Program-made: the position numbers and the translations under genes
Notes under the pieces: generated by a model
The model's input: only the letters and a program-made list of their open reading frames with translations
Told to the model about the DNA's origin: nothing
Databases searched by the model: none
Assembly: GCF_024586455.1 (NCBI RefSeq)
Contig: NC_065923.1
Location: forward strand, 38,736,370 to 38,800,369
Direction of reading: 5' to 3'
Origin: Bactrocera neohumeralis
Lineage: Eukaryota > Arthropoda > Insecta > Diptera > Tephritidae
Length of the DNA: 64,000 bases
Shown: positions 1 to 10,499 of the stretch, one piece after another
Layout: each line of letters opens with the position of its first letter
Numbering within the stretch: position 1 is the stretch's first letter

Positions 1-529
1 AAAGTAACTGCCAAATTAACGTAGTTAAAAACTTGCTCTAGTAAAGAGTATTTTATCACATTAGGAGAGGTGAACCCATATCTACGAGAAAAGCACATTG
101 TCTTAAATTTTTTGAGATTCAATAGCAAATCATTTCTATCACACCAAGCAACCAAATTGTTCAAGTCTTTTTGACTTAACACCTTTAATCAATTGAAGTA
201 TACAAGTATATATGATTTAAAAAGCTTTATGCCGTCGACATATAATATCATAAAATATTTGAGAATTTTATGACAGAAGAGTAATCGTTAATAAGTAACA
301 AGAACAGAATCGGGCCTTACGGAACAAGTGAAGAGACATTAATTGAATCTAAAAGAATATCCTCAAATATCACTCGTTGTGTTCACTAAAACCCAATTAT
401 ACATGGTTTACAAATTCAGCAAATATGTTAGAGTATATTTTCCTTTACGAAATCCATGCTGAGAAGAAGAAATTAATGGAGAAAAAGTTATATGGTCTGC
501 AGTAGTATAGTTTTGCAACACCTCAAAAG
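1..529. other. No gene; AT-rich sequence
   Basis: I see no coding signal or repeat structure I can name. The sequence just before 530 may be the degraded N-terminal part of the mariner that follows, but I could not read it in frame. Confidence 0.4.
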
Positions 530-926
530 TTGATGAAAAGCCGGTGAAGACCGTGCTGGGAGACCTGCGACTTCGGCAAACACCGAAAATGTGAGACCGT
601 CGACTAAGTATTCGTTTAATTGCCCAAATGTTAAATTTATCAAGATCTGTGCTTGATGACATTTTGACGGAGCACTAGCACATGCGCAAGGTGTGCGCGA
701 AGATGGTCCCAAAAGTGCTCACAGACGACCAGAAATTGCGGCGAGTGGAAGTGTGCCAAGAAAATTTGAACATGTGTGAAAGTGACCCCCAATTTTTGAA
801 TAACATAATCACAGGAGACGTGTTATGGATCTTTGAGTATGATCTCGAGACAAAGAGACAATCTTCCGAGTGGCTCACGCCATTTTGGTTGGTTGTTCCA
901 AACGTTGTATTGAGTCAAATTCAATG
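530..926 (+). mobile_element. Mariner remnant (middle of transposase)
   Basis: Frames on the plus strand read as mariner transposase in order. A linker EDRAGRP comes first, then a second helix-turn-helix (RLSIRLIAQMLNLSRS), then from about 682 the conserved MRKVCAKMVPKVLTDDQK block, then IITGD followed by FEYDLETKRQSSEW, which is the first catalytic aspartate region. A stop codon lies before MRKVCAK and at least one frameshift separates the pieces. The second and third catalytic residues and both terminal repeats are absent, so it is a dead internal fragment. Mariner transposases cut and paste DNA at TA sites. Confidence 0.85.
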
Positions 927-1065
927 ACACCGGGATACACTTAAGATAACGAAGTTAAAAATTCTGTCACATCAAAATACCGACAAAATATATGAAGATA
1001 AATCAAAATATATACCCGGTGTAGCAGTGCTCCTCTTTGCTATGTAATTAGTTTCCCAGTTACCA

Positions 1066-1980
1066 ATACTTAGGTTGCCTTTTATATTTTGGAATTTAAC
1101 AACGCTAGGGTTGGAATCTGGAAACTCAAAATTTTATCGTAAAGTTTAACATTTTTGTTGGTTTACATACTCAGAACGCTTTGAAATACGAGAGCTATTT
1201 ACGTTCCTTACAGTAACTTCAAATATTCTTTAATTTTAAATAATATTTAATTGTTGACGATGAAGCTCAATCGAGGACCAGTGTTTATCGATGGTATGGT
1301 GAATTCAATCGATGTCGTAGATCTCTTCAAGACGAATTTCGTTAAGGTTGTATAAACCAGTGTTGTTCCGGATGGCAAGATCGTCATGTGGCCTATCATG
1401 TAATTGAGACAACTATGGGTATTAGTGGAACAACAAACAAAATGCAAAAATTCGGTGTTTTTCGAGCATATGGTGAATCTTTTTCACGTATGAGTCCGAA
1501 AACTGGCAATGTCGCAACATCTCTGCAACAATTCAGAACAATAAATAAATCTGAGTGGTATACAATAATTTTTTTGTCAGCTGTCTTTCAAGAAATCAGG
1601 AAAACCAACCGCCGAAGACGGATCACTCCTTACCACGACAATTTTAGCTCTCACACATCGGCTGAGATAACTGCGTTTTGAGCACTGAAAACATCGATTT
1701 TAATGTTCTACCATATGGTCCTGACTTGGCACCGAAAAAGTTCTTTTTTTGTATACCCGTTCGTAAAAAATAAACTAAGTGGTCAACGTGTGTTGTGTTC
1801 AAAATGCATGTTTTGGATATAACTCAATCAGAGTGGCACAAGTTCTTCGACAATTGGTTCAAACGCATGTAAGTGTATTGATCTGAACGGAGAATATTTT
1901 GAAAAATAATAAAGCGATTTTCGATGACTTAAATTAGTTTTTGTTCTCTAATACCGAAGTATAAAAGGCAACTTACGTAT
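1066..1980 (+). mobile_element. Mariner, family 1, internally deleted, both ends present
   Basis: The left end GGTTGCCTTTTATATTTTGG (from about 1073) and the right end ATAAAAGGCAACTTACGTA are inverted, which marks nearly the whole element. Inside, the plus strand reads DEAQSRTSVYRWYGEFNR, then IETTMGISGT, then a jump to SEWYTI and RRRRITPYHDN, then FDNWFKRM near the C-terminus. The deletion removes the first catalytic aspartate. The second (HDN) is kept. In the third position SPDLAPND has become GPDLAPKK. Several frameshifts and stops are present. It shares its ends with the pieces at 17120 and 51780. Confidence 0.85.
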
Positions 1981-2154
1981 TTGGGCTAGGAGAAAGTAGG
2001 GACTGTATGTACTCGTAGAACGCCCGAACCACACCAGGGAAAAACGTTATTCATTTATTCTTTCAGAAGGTTCTAATGGAGCCATTTTTTTTGCGAAATC
2101 AACGTAGATGTTACAATTCAGTTCGATGAAATACAAACAAATACATATGTAAAT

Positions 2155-2625
2155 GACAAAAAAGTACCCGGAATTTGTATTTAAAAATTAAAATATTTAA
2201 TTATTCATCAATATTTATTTTGTCGCCTTCAAAGTATTCTTCACTAGATGTAATACACTTATGCCAACGATTTTTCCAGTCCTCGAAATACTTTTTAAAA
2301 GCACTTTTTGGGATGGTCTTCAGCTTCTTCAGCGAATTTTGTTTAATCGGGTTCCATTCCGATGATTGTTGATTTGTTTGCATGTCATACTCATAAATTC
2401 ATGTCTCATCGACAGTTTTAATGCTCTTCATTAATTTGGGATTGGAATTTGCACGATCAATAGTGTCCAAAGAGACCTGTTTACGGTATTCTTAAAAAAA
2501 TCGGCCAACAGCGCGTTCAATAACCAAAAATTTACCAAAATTGGCCCAGACTTCCCTAATTATCATATAAATAATTTAAAACTTCTCTAACTTTCTATGA
2601 TTGACCATATGTTGTACATAACTTT
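2155..2625 (-). mobile_element. Mariner, family 2, deletion derivative copy 1
   Basis: The terminal sequence AAAAAAGTACCCGGAA lies at about 2158. The minus strand reads the C-terminal signature CFEDWKNRWHKCI-like residues followed by EEYFEGDKI. The reading then jumps directly from SSEWNPIKQNS back to the region of the first catalytic aspartate (VDET), so the second and third catalytic residues are deleted. The tryptophan after DET is a TGA stop. The piece at 2987 carries the same deletion and the same stop. Confidence 0.8.
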
Positions 2626-2986
2626 TTATTTATTTTTTTTATTAGTATTCATCTTAATTTACGATCTGTCGTAAGACAATAAGTAAATGTAATTGATTAA
2701 TGTGATTCACATTGATGCATTAAGTGCAATTTGGCCTTAATATAAGGTTATTTAGTAACTAGTATTCATTAAGCTAAATTACGTGATGTGTATCAATATT
2801 ATTAAAATGCGTATTATTTTATACTTAGATAGTTCTTACGATCTAAATGGCAGGTCCAGAGGATGTAGTCTTTTCAATCGTCGTGTGTCATCGCTGTTGT
2901 CTAATAAGTTTATAGTGTATGGGTTAGGGTGCCAATTTAATCTTGTTATGTACCTTGAGCTGTATATTTTTATTTCATCAATTACT
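2626..2986. other. No gene; spacer between two mariner derivatives
   Basis: AT-rich sequence with no match I can recognise. It separates two copies of the same deleted mariner, so it is either the edge of a local duplication or host DNA between two insertions. Confidence 0.35.
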
Positions 2987-3330
2987 TTTTATAAGCACTT
3001 TTTGGGATGGTCTTCAGCTTCTTCAGCGAATTTTGTTTAATCGGGTTCCATTCCGATGATTGTTGATTTGTTTGCACGTCAAACTCATATTTTCATGTCT
3101 CATCGACAGTTGCAATGCTCTTTATGGTTTTGGGATCCGAATTTGCACAATCAAGAGTGTGCAAAGAGACATGTTTACGGTATTCTTAAAAAAAAATTTA
3201 CTAAGAGCGCGTTCAATACCCAAAAATCTACCAAAATTGGAAAAAATGGCCCAGATTTTTCCTAATTCTCATATATATAATTTAAAAAATCTCTAACTTT
3301 CTGTGATTGACCATATGTCGTACATAAGGC
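2987..3330 (-). mobile_element. Mariner, family 2, deletion derivative copy 2
   Basis: This is a direct repeat of 2295-2625 lying about 690 bp downstream. It has the same deletion junction next to SSEW, the same TGA stop after VDET, and the same flank CTATGATTGACCATATG-like sequence at its far end. It lacks the C-terminal 45 or so codons and the terminal repeat found in copy 1. The shared defects mean both copies descend from one already broken element. Confidence 0.8.
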
Positions 3331-3960
3331 TTTATTTAAGGTGTAAAAGTAAGTTAACATATAATAAATTGTATATGTATACAAATATTGTAGTTCATTA
3401 TAGAAAATATATAAGTTTAATAAACATTTTGAATTTTTTTGTTTCAGCTACTCATTCGACAGGAATCATGTCGGCAGTTGAGGCACTTTTTTTTCGGCAC
3501 TTCCGCAGACAGCACATAACTCCGTTATTTTTCAATATTCTTGTAAAAACAAAAATTTTAATATATACAAATATACTTTATTTCCATAGAACGTAAACAT
3601 TCAATTTAGTATTTCTTTTAAAAAAATTCATAAAATCGCCTAATTTTTCAATTATTTAACGTATAATAAATTGTAAATATTGTGTCGAATATTTCTGAAA
3701 ATCTTTCCACGGATTAACGCACACCACAGCTTCTAAATATATACGTTGTTTTGTACCTGTATGTTACATAATTTTTTTTGTCATTATAGCATAGTCATGG
3801 TTTTTGACTACTCACTTCACTTAAAACCGTTCGTTTTGGTCAAAATGTATGATATTTTAGTGAAGCTTACCTAAGTTATTGCTTAACCATTATTGCGATG
3901 TACATGAATGAAAGTGGTCTAGCCCTCGGTCTAATTTCATATCCCTAATGTCATAATGTT
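3331..3960. other. No gene; AT-rich spacer
   Basis: Short runs of A and T, and no open frame with recognisable content. Nothing identifiable. Confidence 0.35.
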
Positions 3961-4035
3961 TTCCGAATCTCTGTTTGTGTATAAAATGTTCGGTCGCAAC
4001 CGAAACTAGCAATTCCTTACTTTTGTATGTAGATT
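3961..4035 (+). mobile_element. mini-me/DINE-1-like family B, 3' end fragment
   Basis: The stretch TATAAAATGTTCGGTCGCAACCGAAACTAG followed by AATTCCTTACTTTTGT matches the 3' end of the full family B element near 58570-58612. That end also has TATAAAATGTTCGG, a small hairpin, and CTTTCTTACTTGTT. Only the terminal hairpin region is recognisable here. Confidence 0.55.
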
Positions 4036-4297
4036 TTTGGTTAATCCTCATACGCGAAATTGACAAATATATTTTTGGCATCAGAAAAAAGGAAATTTTC
4101 TCCTGCGTTGCTCTTGCCGACTTTAGGTAGTTTTTCCTTCTTGTTCGCTCAATTTTCTACCTTCAAGTAATAAGTTAAATGAGAAAGCTTGACCCATCTA
4201 CGGACCACACTTACGAGTAAGCATAAGTAAAACTTTTCGAACTTTTCCTTTTAGGTCTTTTCAGTAAATAACAAGTTGATATAATTATTTAATTTGT

Positions 4298-4303
4298 TTT
4301 ATT
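4298..4303 (-). terminator. Candidate polyadenylation signal AATAAA
   Basis: On the minus strand AATAAA lies about 260 nt past the stop codon of the secreted-protein gene, in a T-rich stretch on the plus strand. It is the nearest well-placed canonical signal I noticed. In AT-rich DNA such hexamers are common, so the call rests mainly on position. Confidence 0.4.
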
Positions 4304-4561
4304 TTTTTTTTATTAAAATTACAATCATGAATGAAATAAATAGAATTTAATGAGCTTACAATGATATTGCGCATAAAACTAAGTTTATAAATAAAATAAA
4401 GATTTTATGGAAAAATGCTTTGAAAATGATTTTGTCGAATGAAGCTTTATAAGTGACTCAATAATCACTGTTGCACTAGGAATTATGGAATGGCAATGCG
4501 GAAACTGTTGACTTTGAGGGCTTATACACGTAGTACTTAATAATAAACGCATTTCTTCGAT

Positions 4562-6202
4562 CTATGCTGCTTTCTCGGTCTTTTCAACACTCTTGCGTCC
4601 CTGCTGACTTGCGTCGTCTTCGACAACAATCAACTGATCCGCATTGTTATCCTCCAGAGAGTCAAGACCAACTTCGGCGCTGTTTCGCACTTCATTGTCG
4701 GATTGATCAACCTCGCCACCTTCCTCTCCTGGCAACTGTTCTGGCTCTGCCACTGCATTTGTCAAGTCATCGGTTTTCACCTCGTCAACTTTGTTGTCCA
4801 CCTGTACCGGGTCTGCAGGTATAATAGAGCCAGCTGGAGCGGGTGCAACAGCCACTACGGTGCCACTTGTAGCAGCGGCTTGTGGTCGATTGCCGCCCTG
4901 TAAAAAGCTGATAATACCTTGGAAAGGTCCTTGTTGAGCGGGACTGGTAGTGGCACCGGCGGCTGCAGCTGCACCAGCTGGTTGGTTGCCACCGACAAAA
5001 TTGCTAATCAGCGACTGTATGGGACCAGGAGGACGTTGTGTGGTTGCATCGGCAGTGCTTAGCTGTACTTGTTGCTGTTGGCCACTCAAACTCGATAGTG
5101 TGTTTTGAAATTGTGTACCCAAATTATTGGCGAACTGTTGAACGCCCTGGAAAGCTTGTGCGGTGGCATTTGCAACGCTCTGTGCGGCATTTTGGACTTG
5201 AGTTATAGCGTTTTGAGGATTCAGAAAACCGGGTAGTGTTGGTGCAGGTGTGGCAGGCTGATCAGCAGCCACTTGTATGCCCGGCGTAGCCAACTGCTGT
5301 TGTTGTTGTTGGCCGGATAGTTGTCCGAAAAATTGACCAAGCGGCGAATTTTGTATTAATTGTTGGACAAAGTTCGGTTGGGTAGTGGTTTGGGTGGGCG
5401 TAGCCTGTGTGGCGCCGGCAACAGCTGCTACTTGACGCAGTTGGTCGACAGAGGCAGGCGCAGGCTCATCAGCAACGACAGCAGCAACCACAATGGGTTC
5501 ATTGGAAACAAGCTGTTCCACAGCAACTGCATTCTGCGACTCAGCAGGTGCACTGTCGATGACCAATGATTCGGACTTCAACTGATCGTTGCTGTTTACT
5601 TCATCGGCGGTATTCAGCTCCGTGGCAGGAGACTCAGGTGCATTGAAATAAGCGGCAGCGGCTTCGTAGGCTTCAGCCGGTACACCGTCCTTCAGTTCGG
5701 TGTTAATTTCCTGCGCTTGATCCAGTAACTGCTGCGGATCCTTGGCCTCCTCTATTGGCGCTGTATTCTCAGCAATGGATACAGCCTGCAAGAGCTCACG
5801 ATTCTCATCCAATATCGCCTGTTTGATTTCCTGTTCAATGATTTGCTCGTCCTGTTGTTGTTCGCTTTTAAGCAAAGCATTAGCGGTTTGCACATTAGCT
5901 GCGCTTTCAATGGGCTCTGCGATTTTCTCAGCGATGACTTCGGATATGAGAGCTGCGTTATTTTCTACGCTGGTTTTCGAATGTGCACTTTCGCTAGTCT
6001 GTATTGGTTCTGGTTGAGTCTTAATCTGCGTGGTTTCCAACTGCTGACCATCTTGTATAATCTGCACCGGTATCAGATTTTCCTCAGCGGGAGCTGCAAT
6101 TAAATTTGCATTGCGATTTTGCCTATGCACCAGCCCAGCTTGCACGTTGGCAACGAGGAACAGCAAGACAATGGGCGTCAAGCCGAGCTTTGTTAAACGC
6201 AT
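4562..6202 (-). CDS. Secreted, cysteine-free Ala/Gln/Pro-rich protein of unknown function
   Basis: A single open exon encodes 546 residues. Translation should start at the ATG MRLTKLGLTP. The frame extends five codons further, but only to a TTG. Residues 1-22 are a classic signal peptide (hydrophobic IVLLFLVANV, cleavage expected after NVQA), so the product should enter the secretory route. Residues 60-250 are Glu/Ala/Gln-rich and probably helical or disordered. Residues 277-440 hold three related hydrophobic patches: NFVQQLIQNSPLGQFFGQL, GPIQSLISNFVGGN and GPFQGIISFLQGGN. Between them lies an amphipathic Ala/Gln/Asn segment (about 330-372) and polyglutamine runs. Residues 464-532 are strongly acidic. 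I see no cysteine, no catalytic motif and no transmembrane segment apart from the signal. One N-glycosylation sequon (NAT) lies near 345. Extracellular-matrix, cuticle-associated or secreted structural roles are possible, but I do not recognise the family. Intact length and codon use argue for a functional gene. Confidence 0.9.
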   Translation of the reverse strand: MRLTKLGLTPIVLLFLVANVQAGLVHRQNRNANLIAAPAEENLIPVQIIQDGQQLETTQIKTQPEPIQTSESAHSKTSVENNAALISEVIAEKIAEPIESAANVQTANALLKSEQQQDEQIIEQEIKQAILDENRELLQAVSIAENTAPIEEAKDPQQLLDQAQEINTELKDGVPAEAYEAAAAYFNAPESPATELNTADEVNSNDQLKSESLVIDSAPAESQNAVAVEQLVSNEPIVVAAVVADEPAPASVDQLRQVAAVAGATQATPTQTTTQPNFVQQLIQNSPLGQFFGQLSGQQQQQQLATPGIQVAADQPATPAPTLPGFLNPQNAITQVQNAAQSVANATAQAFQGVQQFANNLGTQFQNTLSSLSGQQQQVQLSTADATTQRPPGPIQSLISNFVGGNQPAGAAAAAGATTSPAQQGPFQGIISFLQGGNRPQAAATSGTVVAVAPAPAGSIIPADPVQVDNKVDEVKTDDLTNAVAEPEQLPGEEGGEVDQSDNEVRNSAEVGLDSLEDNNADQLIVVEDDASQQGRKSVEKTEKAA

Positions 6203-6338
6203 TTTCACTTGTCGCAATTTACCACTTGTTAAAAGGTGTTAATCAGTTGGTATTTGGTCGCAACAATCACCTTGAATGCAAACCCAATAGTATTTGACGT
6301 TAAGTGTATGCTTTAATTAGCAAGTTCAAGTTTCAACA

Positions 6339-6341
6339 CAT
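6339..6341 (-). promoter_or_regulatory. Upstream ATG of a two-codon uORF (ATGTGTTGA)
   Basis: This is the only ATG I found between the inferred initiator and the main start codon of the secreted-protein gene. It opens a two-codon frame ending in TGA about 130 nt upstream of the main ATG. A minimal uORF of this kind can lower translation slightly. Whether it is in the mature leader depends on the promoter call. Confidence 0.4.
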
Positions 6342-6490
6342 AAATACAGCTAGGCAAACAATTTCACTCTTAACCAAAACGCGCCTACACCCAAAATAGC
6401 CAAATGGAGCGAACGAAGGCGAGGTCCAAATAAATTTAAATAAGATCGTAACGTCAAATGTTGCTTCACTTTCAGCGCACGGCCGAAACT

Positions 6491-6522
6491 GTCTGATTTT
6501 CTGCTTCCGCGGCGCTTTTATA
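6491..6522 (-). promoter_or_regulatory. Core promoter: TATA box and initiator
   Basis: On the minus strand TATAAAA (6522-6516), within GAGTATAAAAGCGCC, is followed by TCAGAC (6496-6491), close to the fly initiator TCAKTY. The distance from the first T of the TATA box to the A of TCA is 28 nt, which is canonical. Transcription from there gives a leader of about 290 nt before the ATG at 6202. The local GC-rich context stands out from the AT-rich surroundings. Confidence 0.6.
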
Positions 6523-6599
6523 CTCGACGCACCGCTTGCACGACGGCATGGCACGCAGACGCAGTTCCCGCGACGCAACGTCAATGACAACATCAACGC

Positions 6600-7383
6600 C
6601 CCGATGCGGCTCTGGCGCTCTCACATGCTGATGCCGTAGCCAAGCCATATGGCGAGAGCCAATGCAGCGCCAAAGCTGTAGCCCAAACGTCTTTGCTGAC
6701 AACTGATTACTTAGCCACTTATGTATGTGGTCGGCTTATGACGATCGTTAGTTACCTGTATTGCTAGTATTTTTGTGCATTCGCTGACATTGCAGTCTTT
6801 GCCATCCAAGGAAGTTGCATCGCGTGAGAGGAAGCATTTAGGTATTGTGCGGAAAGCACAAGCACAGCTTGATCGTTACATCTCCGTTGAGGGCATAAAG
6901 CAATGATACTTTAATTTTGATTGTTTGCAAATAATTTCGAACTTGCAGAGAACATCACTTTAAGAATAGCATGGCAAAACTTTGAGCGCTAAGTATGTAA
7001 GTATATACTAACGGGCTCATTTATACTCAGTTTAAATTCTTTGTATTTAAGAAGAGAAAATTATGCCTTTGTACTAAATTCCATACAATTTTACGATTAT
7101 TTTTATTAAAATGTCAATTGATGAAAGTTTGGTGGTATCAATAATGGTTATAAAGAAATTTATATTCTTTCGGAATCAATACCAAAACTGAGGCCGATGT
7201 TAACAGAAATTCGCTGATTTCGCAGAAATGTTCTGTTTTACATCAACCTTGGTGTAAAATGTCGGTTAGTAAATAAGTATTAGATCAATCCATCAAATAA
7301 TTGTTTCCTTGGACCTCATACTCCTTCGTGCACGGTAATTTGTCTGTATTGAATCCTCCCATATTTTCATTTTCTTTAAAATA
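6600..7383. other. No gene; upstream flank of the secreted-protein gene
   Basis: The first 250 bp are relatively GC-rich and could hold upstream control sequence for the minus-strand gene. The rest is AT-rich with no feature I can name. Confidence 0.35.
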
Positions 7384-8265
7384 TTCAGTAAGATTAAAAA
7401 AGCCGTTCGACACCAAACAAGGTTTCAGACAAGGCGACTATCTATCGTGGGACTTCTTTAATCTACAGCTGGAGAAAATAATTCGAGTTACAGTGCTAAA
7501 TCGAGAAGGTACAATCTTCTATAAGAGTGTTCAGCTGCTGGCGTACGTCGCTGATATTGACATCATTTGTTTCAATATCCGCGCAGTTAGTTCTGCTTTC
7601 CCCAGACTAAATAAGGAAGTGAAACAAATGGGTGAGGTAGTGAAAAGGGAAGACGAAATATCTCCTGTAATCAAACAAACAGTCGTCGCACTCGCGAATT
7701 GGCTCCCACGTCGCTGCTGACCGTCACAACTTCGAAATCGTAGATAATTTAGCTTATCTTGGAATCAGCATTAACACCAACAACAATGTCAGCCTAGAAA
7801 ACCAACGCAGGATAACTCTTGGCAACAGCTGCTACTTCGGACTGAGTAGGCAATTGAAAAGTAAAATCATCTCTCGACGATCAAAAACCAAACTCTATAA
7901 GTCACTCATTATTCCCGTCCTGCTACATGGTGCAGAGGCATGGACGATGACAACATCTGATGAGTCGACGTTACGAGTTTTCGAGAGAAAGGTTCTGCGA
8001 AAGGTTTATGATTCTTTGCGCATTAGAAACGGCGAATACCGCAGTCGATGGAACGATGAGCTGTACGAGATGTACGGCTACACTGGCTAGGTCATGTCAT
8101 CCATATGGATGAAAAAACTCAAGCTCTGATAGTATTCGACACAGTACTCGACGGGGGAAGCAGAGGAAGAGGAAGACCTCCACTCCGTTGAAAAGACCAG
8201 GTGGTGAAGGGTCTGGTTTCGCTTGGCATTTCCAATTGGCGCCAAACAGCGAAAAAAAAAGATAA
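7384..8265 (+). mobile_element. Non-LTR retrotransposon fragment, RTE-like (copy 1)
   Basis: The plus strand encodes the palm and thumb of a reverse transcriptase. KPFDTKQGFRQGD leads to the catalytic box, read here as YVADIDII where the related copy at 37859-39278 has YADDIDII. The catalytic Asp-Asp is therefore lost. After a frameshift come LKSKIISRRSKTKLYKSL, IIPVLLHGAEAWTM and RIRNGEYRSRWNDELYEMYG, then WLGHV-like and GRGR-rich residues. Reverse transcriptases of this kind copy element RNA at a nicked target. The 5' part, including the endonuclease, is missing. The end near 8265 is followed by an A-rich GATAAATAAGAAGAA, possibly the 3' tail. RTE (BovB/CFDP2-like) is my best clade guess. 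Confidence 0.85.
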
Positions 8266-9635
8266 ATAAGAAGAAATGCTTTTCCAATTTGAAGAAAGGT
8301 CTATGGAAGTGAATGTCTTATGTTCACGGATGATCTTTGTTCTCGTTGGTAAACCAAAATCTAAGAATGTAAGTTCAAAAATATGCCTTTTCACTTAAAT
8401 ATACCTACCTACAACTGTTTCTAGGTACACTGACCCATTTTTCTACAAAAATTTATGCTTCAACTTTCAGTTTTCTATTACGTTTGCCCTCCTGCACCGC
8501 TGCATTGTGCAGGTGTGTCTACGAATGCCACCAATGTCACTAATTTTACAAAGCCACACAACTAGCCGTTTTCAGGTTTCAAGTTTTCAGCTAAGCCTTA
8601 TGGTAACTATGAGTGCGTACATACATATATACAGATATGCCTATTGGGTGTATATTAGCACATTTAACCAACCGCTGCATGTCACCATGTGCATATCCGA
8701 CAACACATATTCGTCTCAGCTGTATATTTGCACGACATAAGAGAGTTCGAGAGTTCTATCTGTTAATTGGGGTCATTCGTGTTTACTTTCATTAGTGGCT
8801 GAGGTGATGCGAGCGTTTATGCAGTTTATGCTGCTGCAGCTGCATCTCGTTACATTTGCATCTCGGCTTCGGTCTTCGTTCGCTGTACGGCGATTGCTTT
8901 AATGACAGCGCCGCTCTGTGAGCTTTGTTTCATTTACGACTGCATGCATTCGTTCAAATGTTTGCATGTTTGTACGTGTCACTTGTACGGCCGTTAAATG
9001 GTTCAAGTATAATGAAAGGAAAGTAAGCTCGTTTGCATTATGAACCGGCATATCGCCGGCAGAGTAAAAGTGTAGAAAATTACTGCAGCAGACGTAGAAA
9101 ATCACCAAGCGTATGCAAATCGCCTGATATGACACACAACAAATGAGCGAGACTTTCAAAAGGACCGACCTGACCAAATGACCATCCACCCAGGCGGCTA
9201 ATAGGCTGCAAAGCTTTTAGTGATACACCAACCGCTTCGGTGCATTCTTAATTATGTGAATCGAATCCAAGATTTAAGCCTAAACTTGAATAGCAATGCA
9301 TATCGCGTTTCGAATAGAATAAACAAACAATAAAGTAAAAGGGAAATCTAAAACGGTAAAAAATTTACATACAAACAATTTTCACATAAATTAATATAAC
9401 ATATAACAATTTACATATCTATTTTTAGATCTAAATGAATCAGATGTGTAACTAATATTTAAATGAGCAATTCTTATTTAATTGCACATATATGTACATA
9501 TGTACATATAAGTACATACTTATGTACGTATAAAAGTGAACCGATTTTGGGCCTTGGAGTTTTTGTTCAAATATTTATAACTTCAATGTTTTCTAAAATA
9601 TAAATATTAAGGTTTACGGTTATTAAGGGTAGTCC
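8266..9635. other. No gene; unique sequence
   Basis: Short chance frames only. A cluster of GTACATATGTACATAT-like alternation lies near 9490-9530. I see no transposon or coding signal. Confidence 0.4.
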
Positions 9636-10490
9636 ATTTCGAGGTCCCTTACTTTTTTAAAGAAAAAACACAGAAACTTGAAATTTCTTGGGGAATGTTT
9701 ATTATCATTCCAAAGAAAATTTTTTTGCATTCAATTTTTGAGCATTATCTCTTTCAAATGTTGGCCGCGGCTACGTCACAGATGGTCCATCCGTTGAGTC
9801 CAACTTTCGATGACTCGTTCGAGCATTTGGAATATTAACTGATGTTTTGCTCCAAGGCCTTAATCGATGTGGGATTGTCCGTAACGACTGTAGACTTTAC
9901 ATATCCCTACAGGAAAAAGTTTAACGGTGTGATATCACACGATCTTGGTAACCAATCGACCGGCCCGAAACGTGAAATTATCGGCACACCGAAGTATTCT
10001 CTCAATAAATCTGTTGATTGATGCGCCGAGATCACATGCTTCAATTTCAGGCAGTAAATAGTCAGTTATCATGGCGCGATAACTATTGCCATTAACAGTT
10101 ACGTTCTCACCGGCTTCATTTTTGAAGAAATATGGACCGATGGTTCCACCGGCCCTCAAATCACACAAAACCGTTGTTTTTCTGGTTGAAATGACAAGCC
10201 TTTAATCTCTTCTGGTTGCTTTTTGTCTCAAATGTGGAAATTTTGCTTTTTTACTTATCCATTGAACCAGAAATGGTTCAAATTGTTTCGAAAACGTCGG
10301 ATCTTCTTGGAACTTTTCAAGAGCCAATAGATCCAAACGATGTGGCTTGGGAAGGTCAACTTCTACTTGGATCAACCGTTTTTTAAAACAAAAGAAATAG
10401 CTATTTTGAAGTGATGATAAACGTATTAGAAAAGTTATGACATCACAAACAGAAAAAAATAATGGCCTTTTTGACATAGGAGGAACTTTT
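9636..10490 (-). mobile_element. DD41D mariner (rosa-like), truncated
   Basis: The left end (TTTCGAGGTCCCTTACTTTTTTAAAG) resembles that at 14461. The minus strand reads GPYFFKNEAGENVTVNG and YRAMITDYLLPEIEA, typical of the region before the second catalytic residue. It then jumps past FQQDGATSHT into HFTFRAGRLVTKIV-like residues, so the second aspartate is deleted. Upstream, FVLIPSWTIL-type residues are out of frame. The N-terminal DNA-binding part is not recognisable. Confidence 0.75.
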
Positions 10491-10499
10491 ATATATAGA

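Noticed and set aside
6203..6217. Five-codon N-terminal extension of the secreted protein starting at TTG
   Set aside because: TTG is not a normal start in animals, and the first ATG gives a textbook signal peptide directly at the N-terminus.
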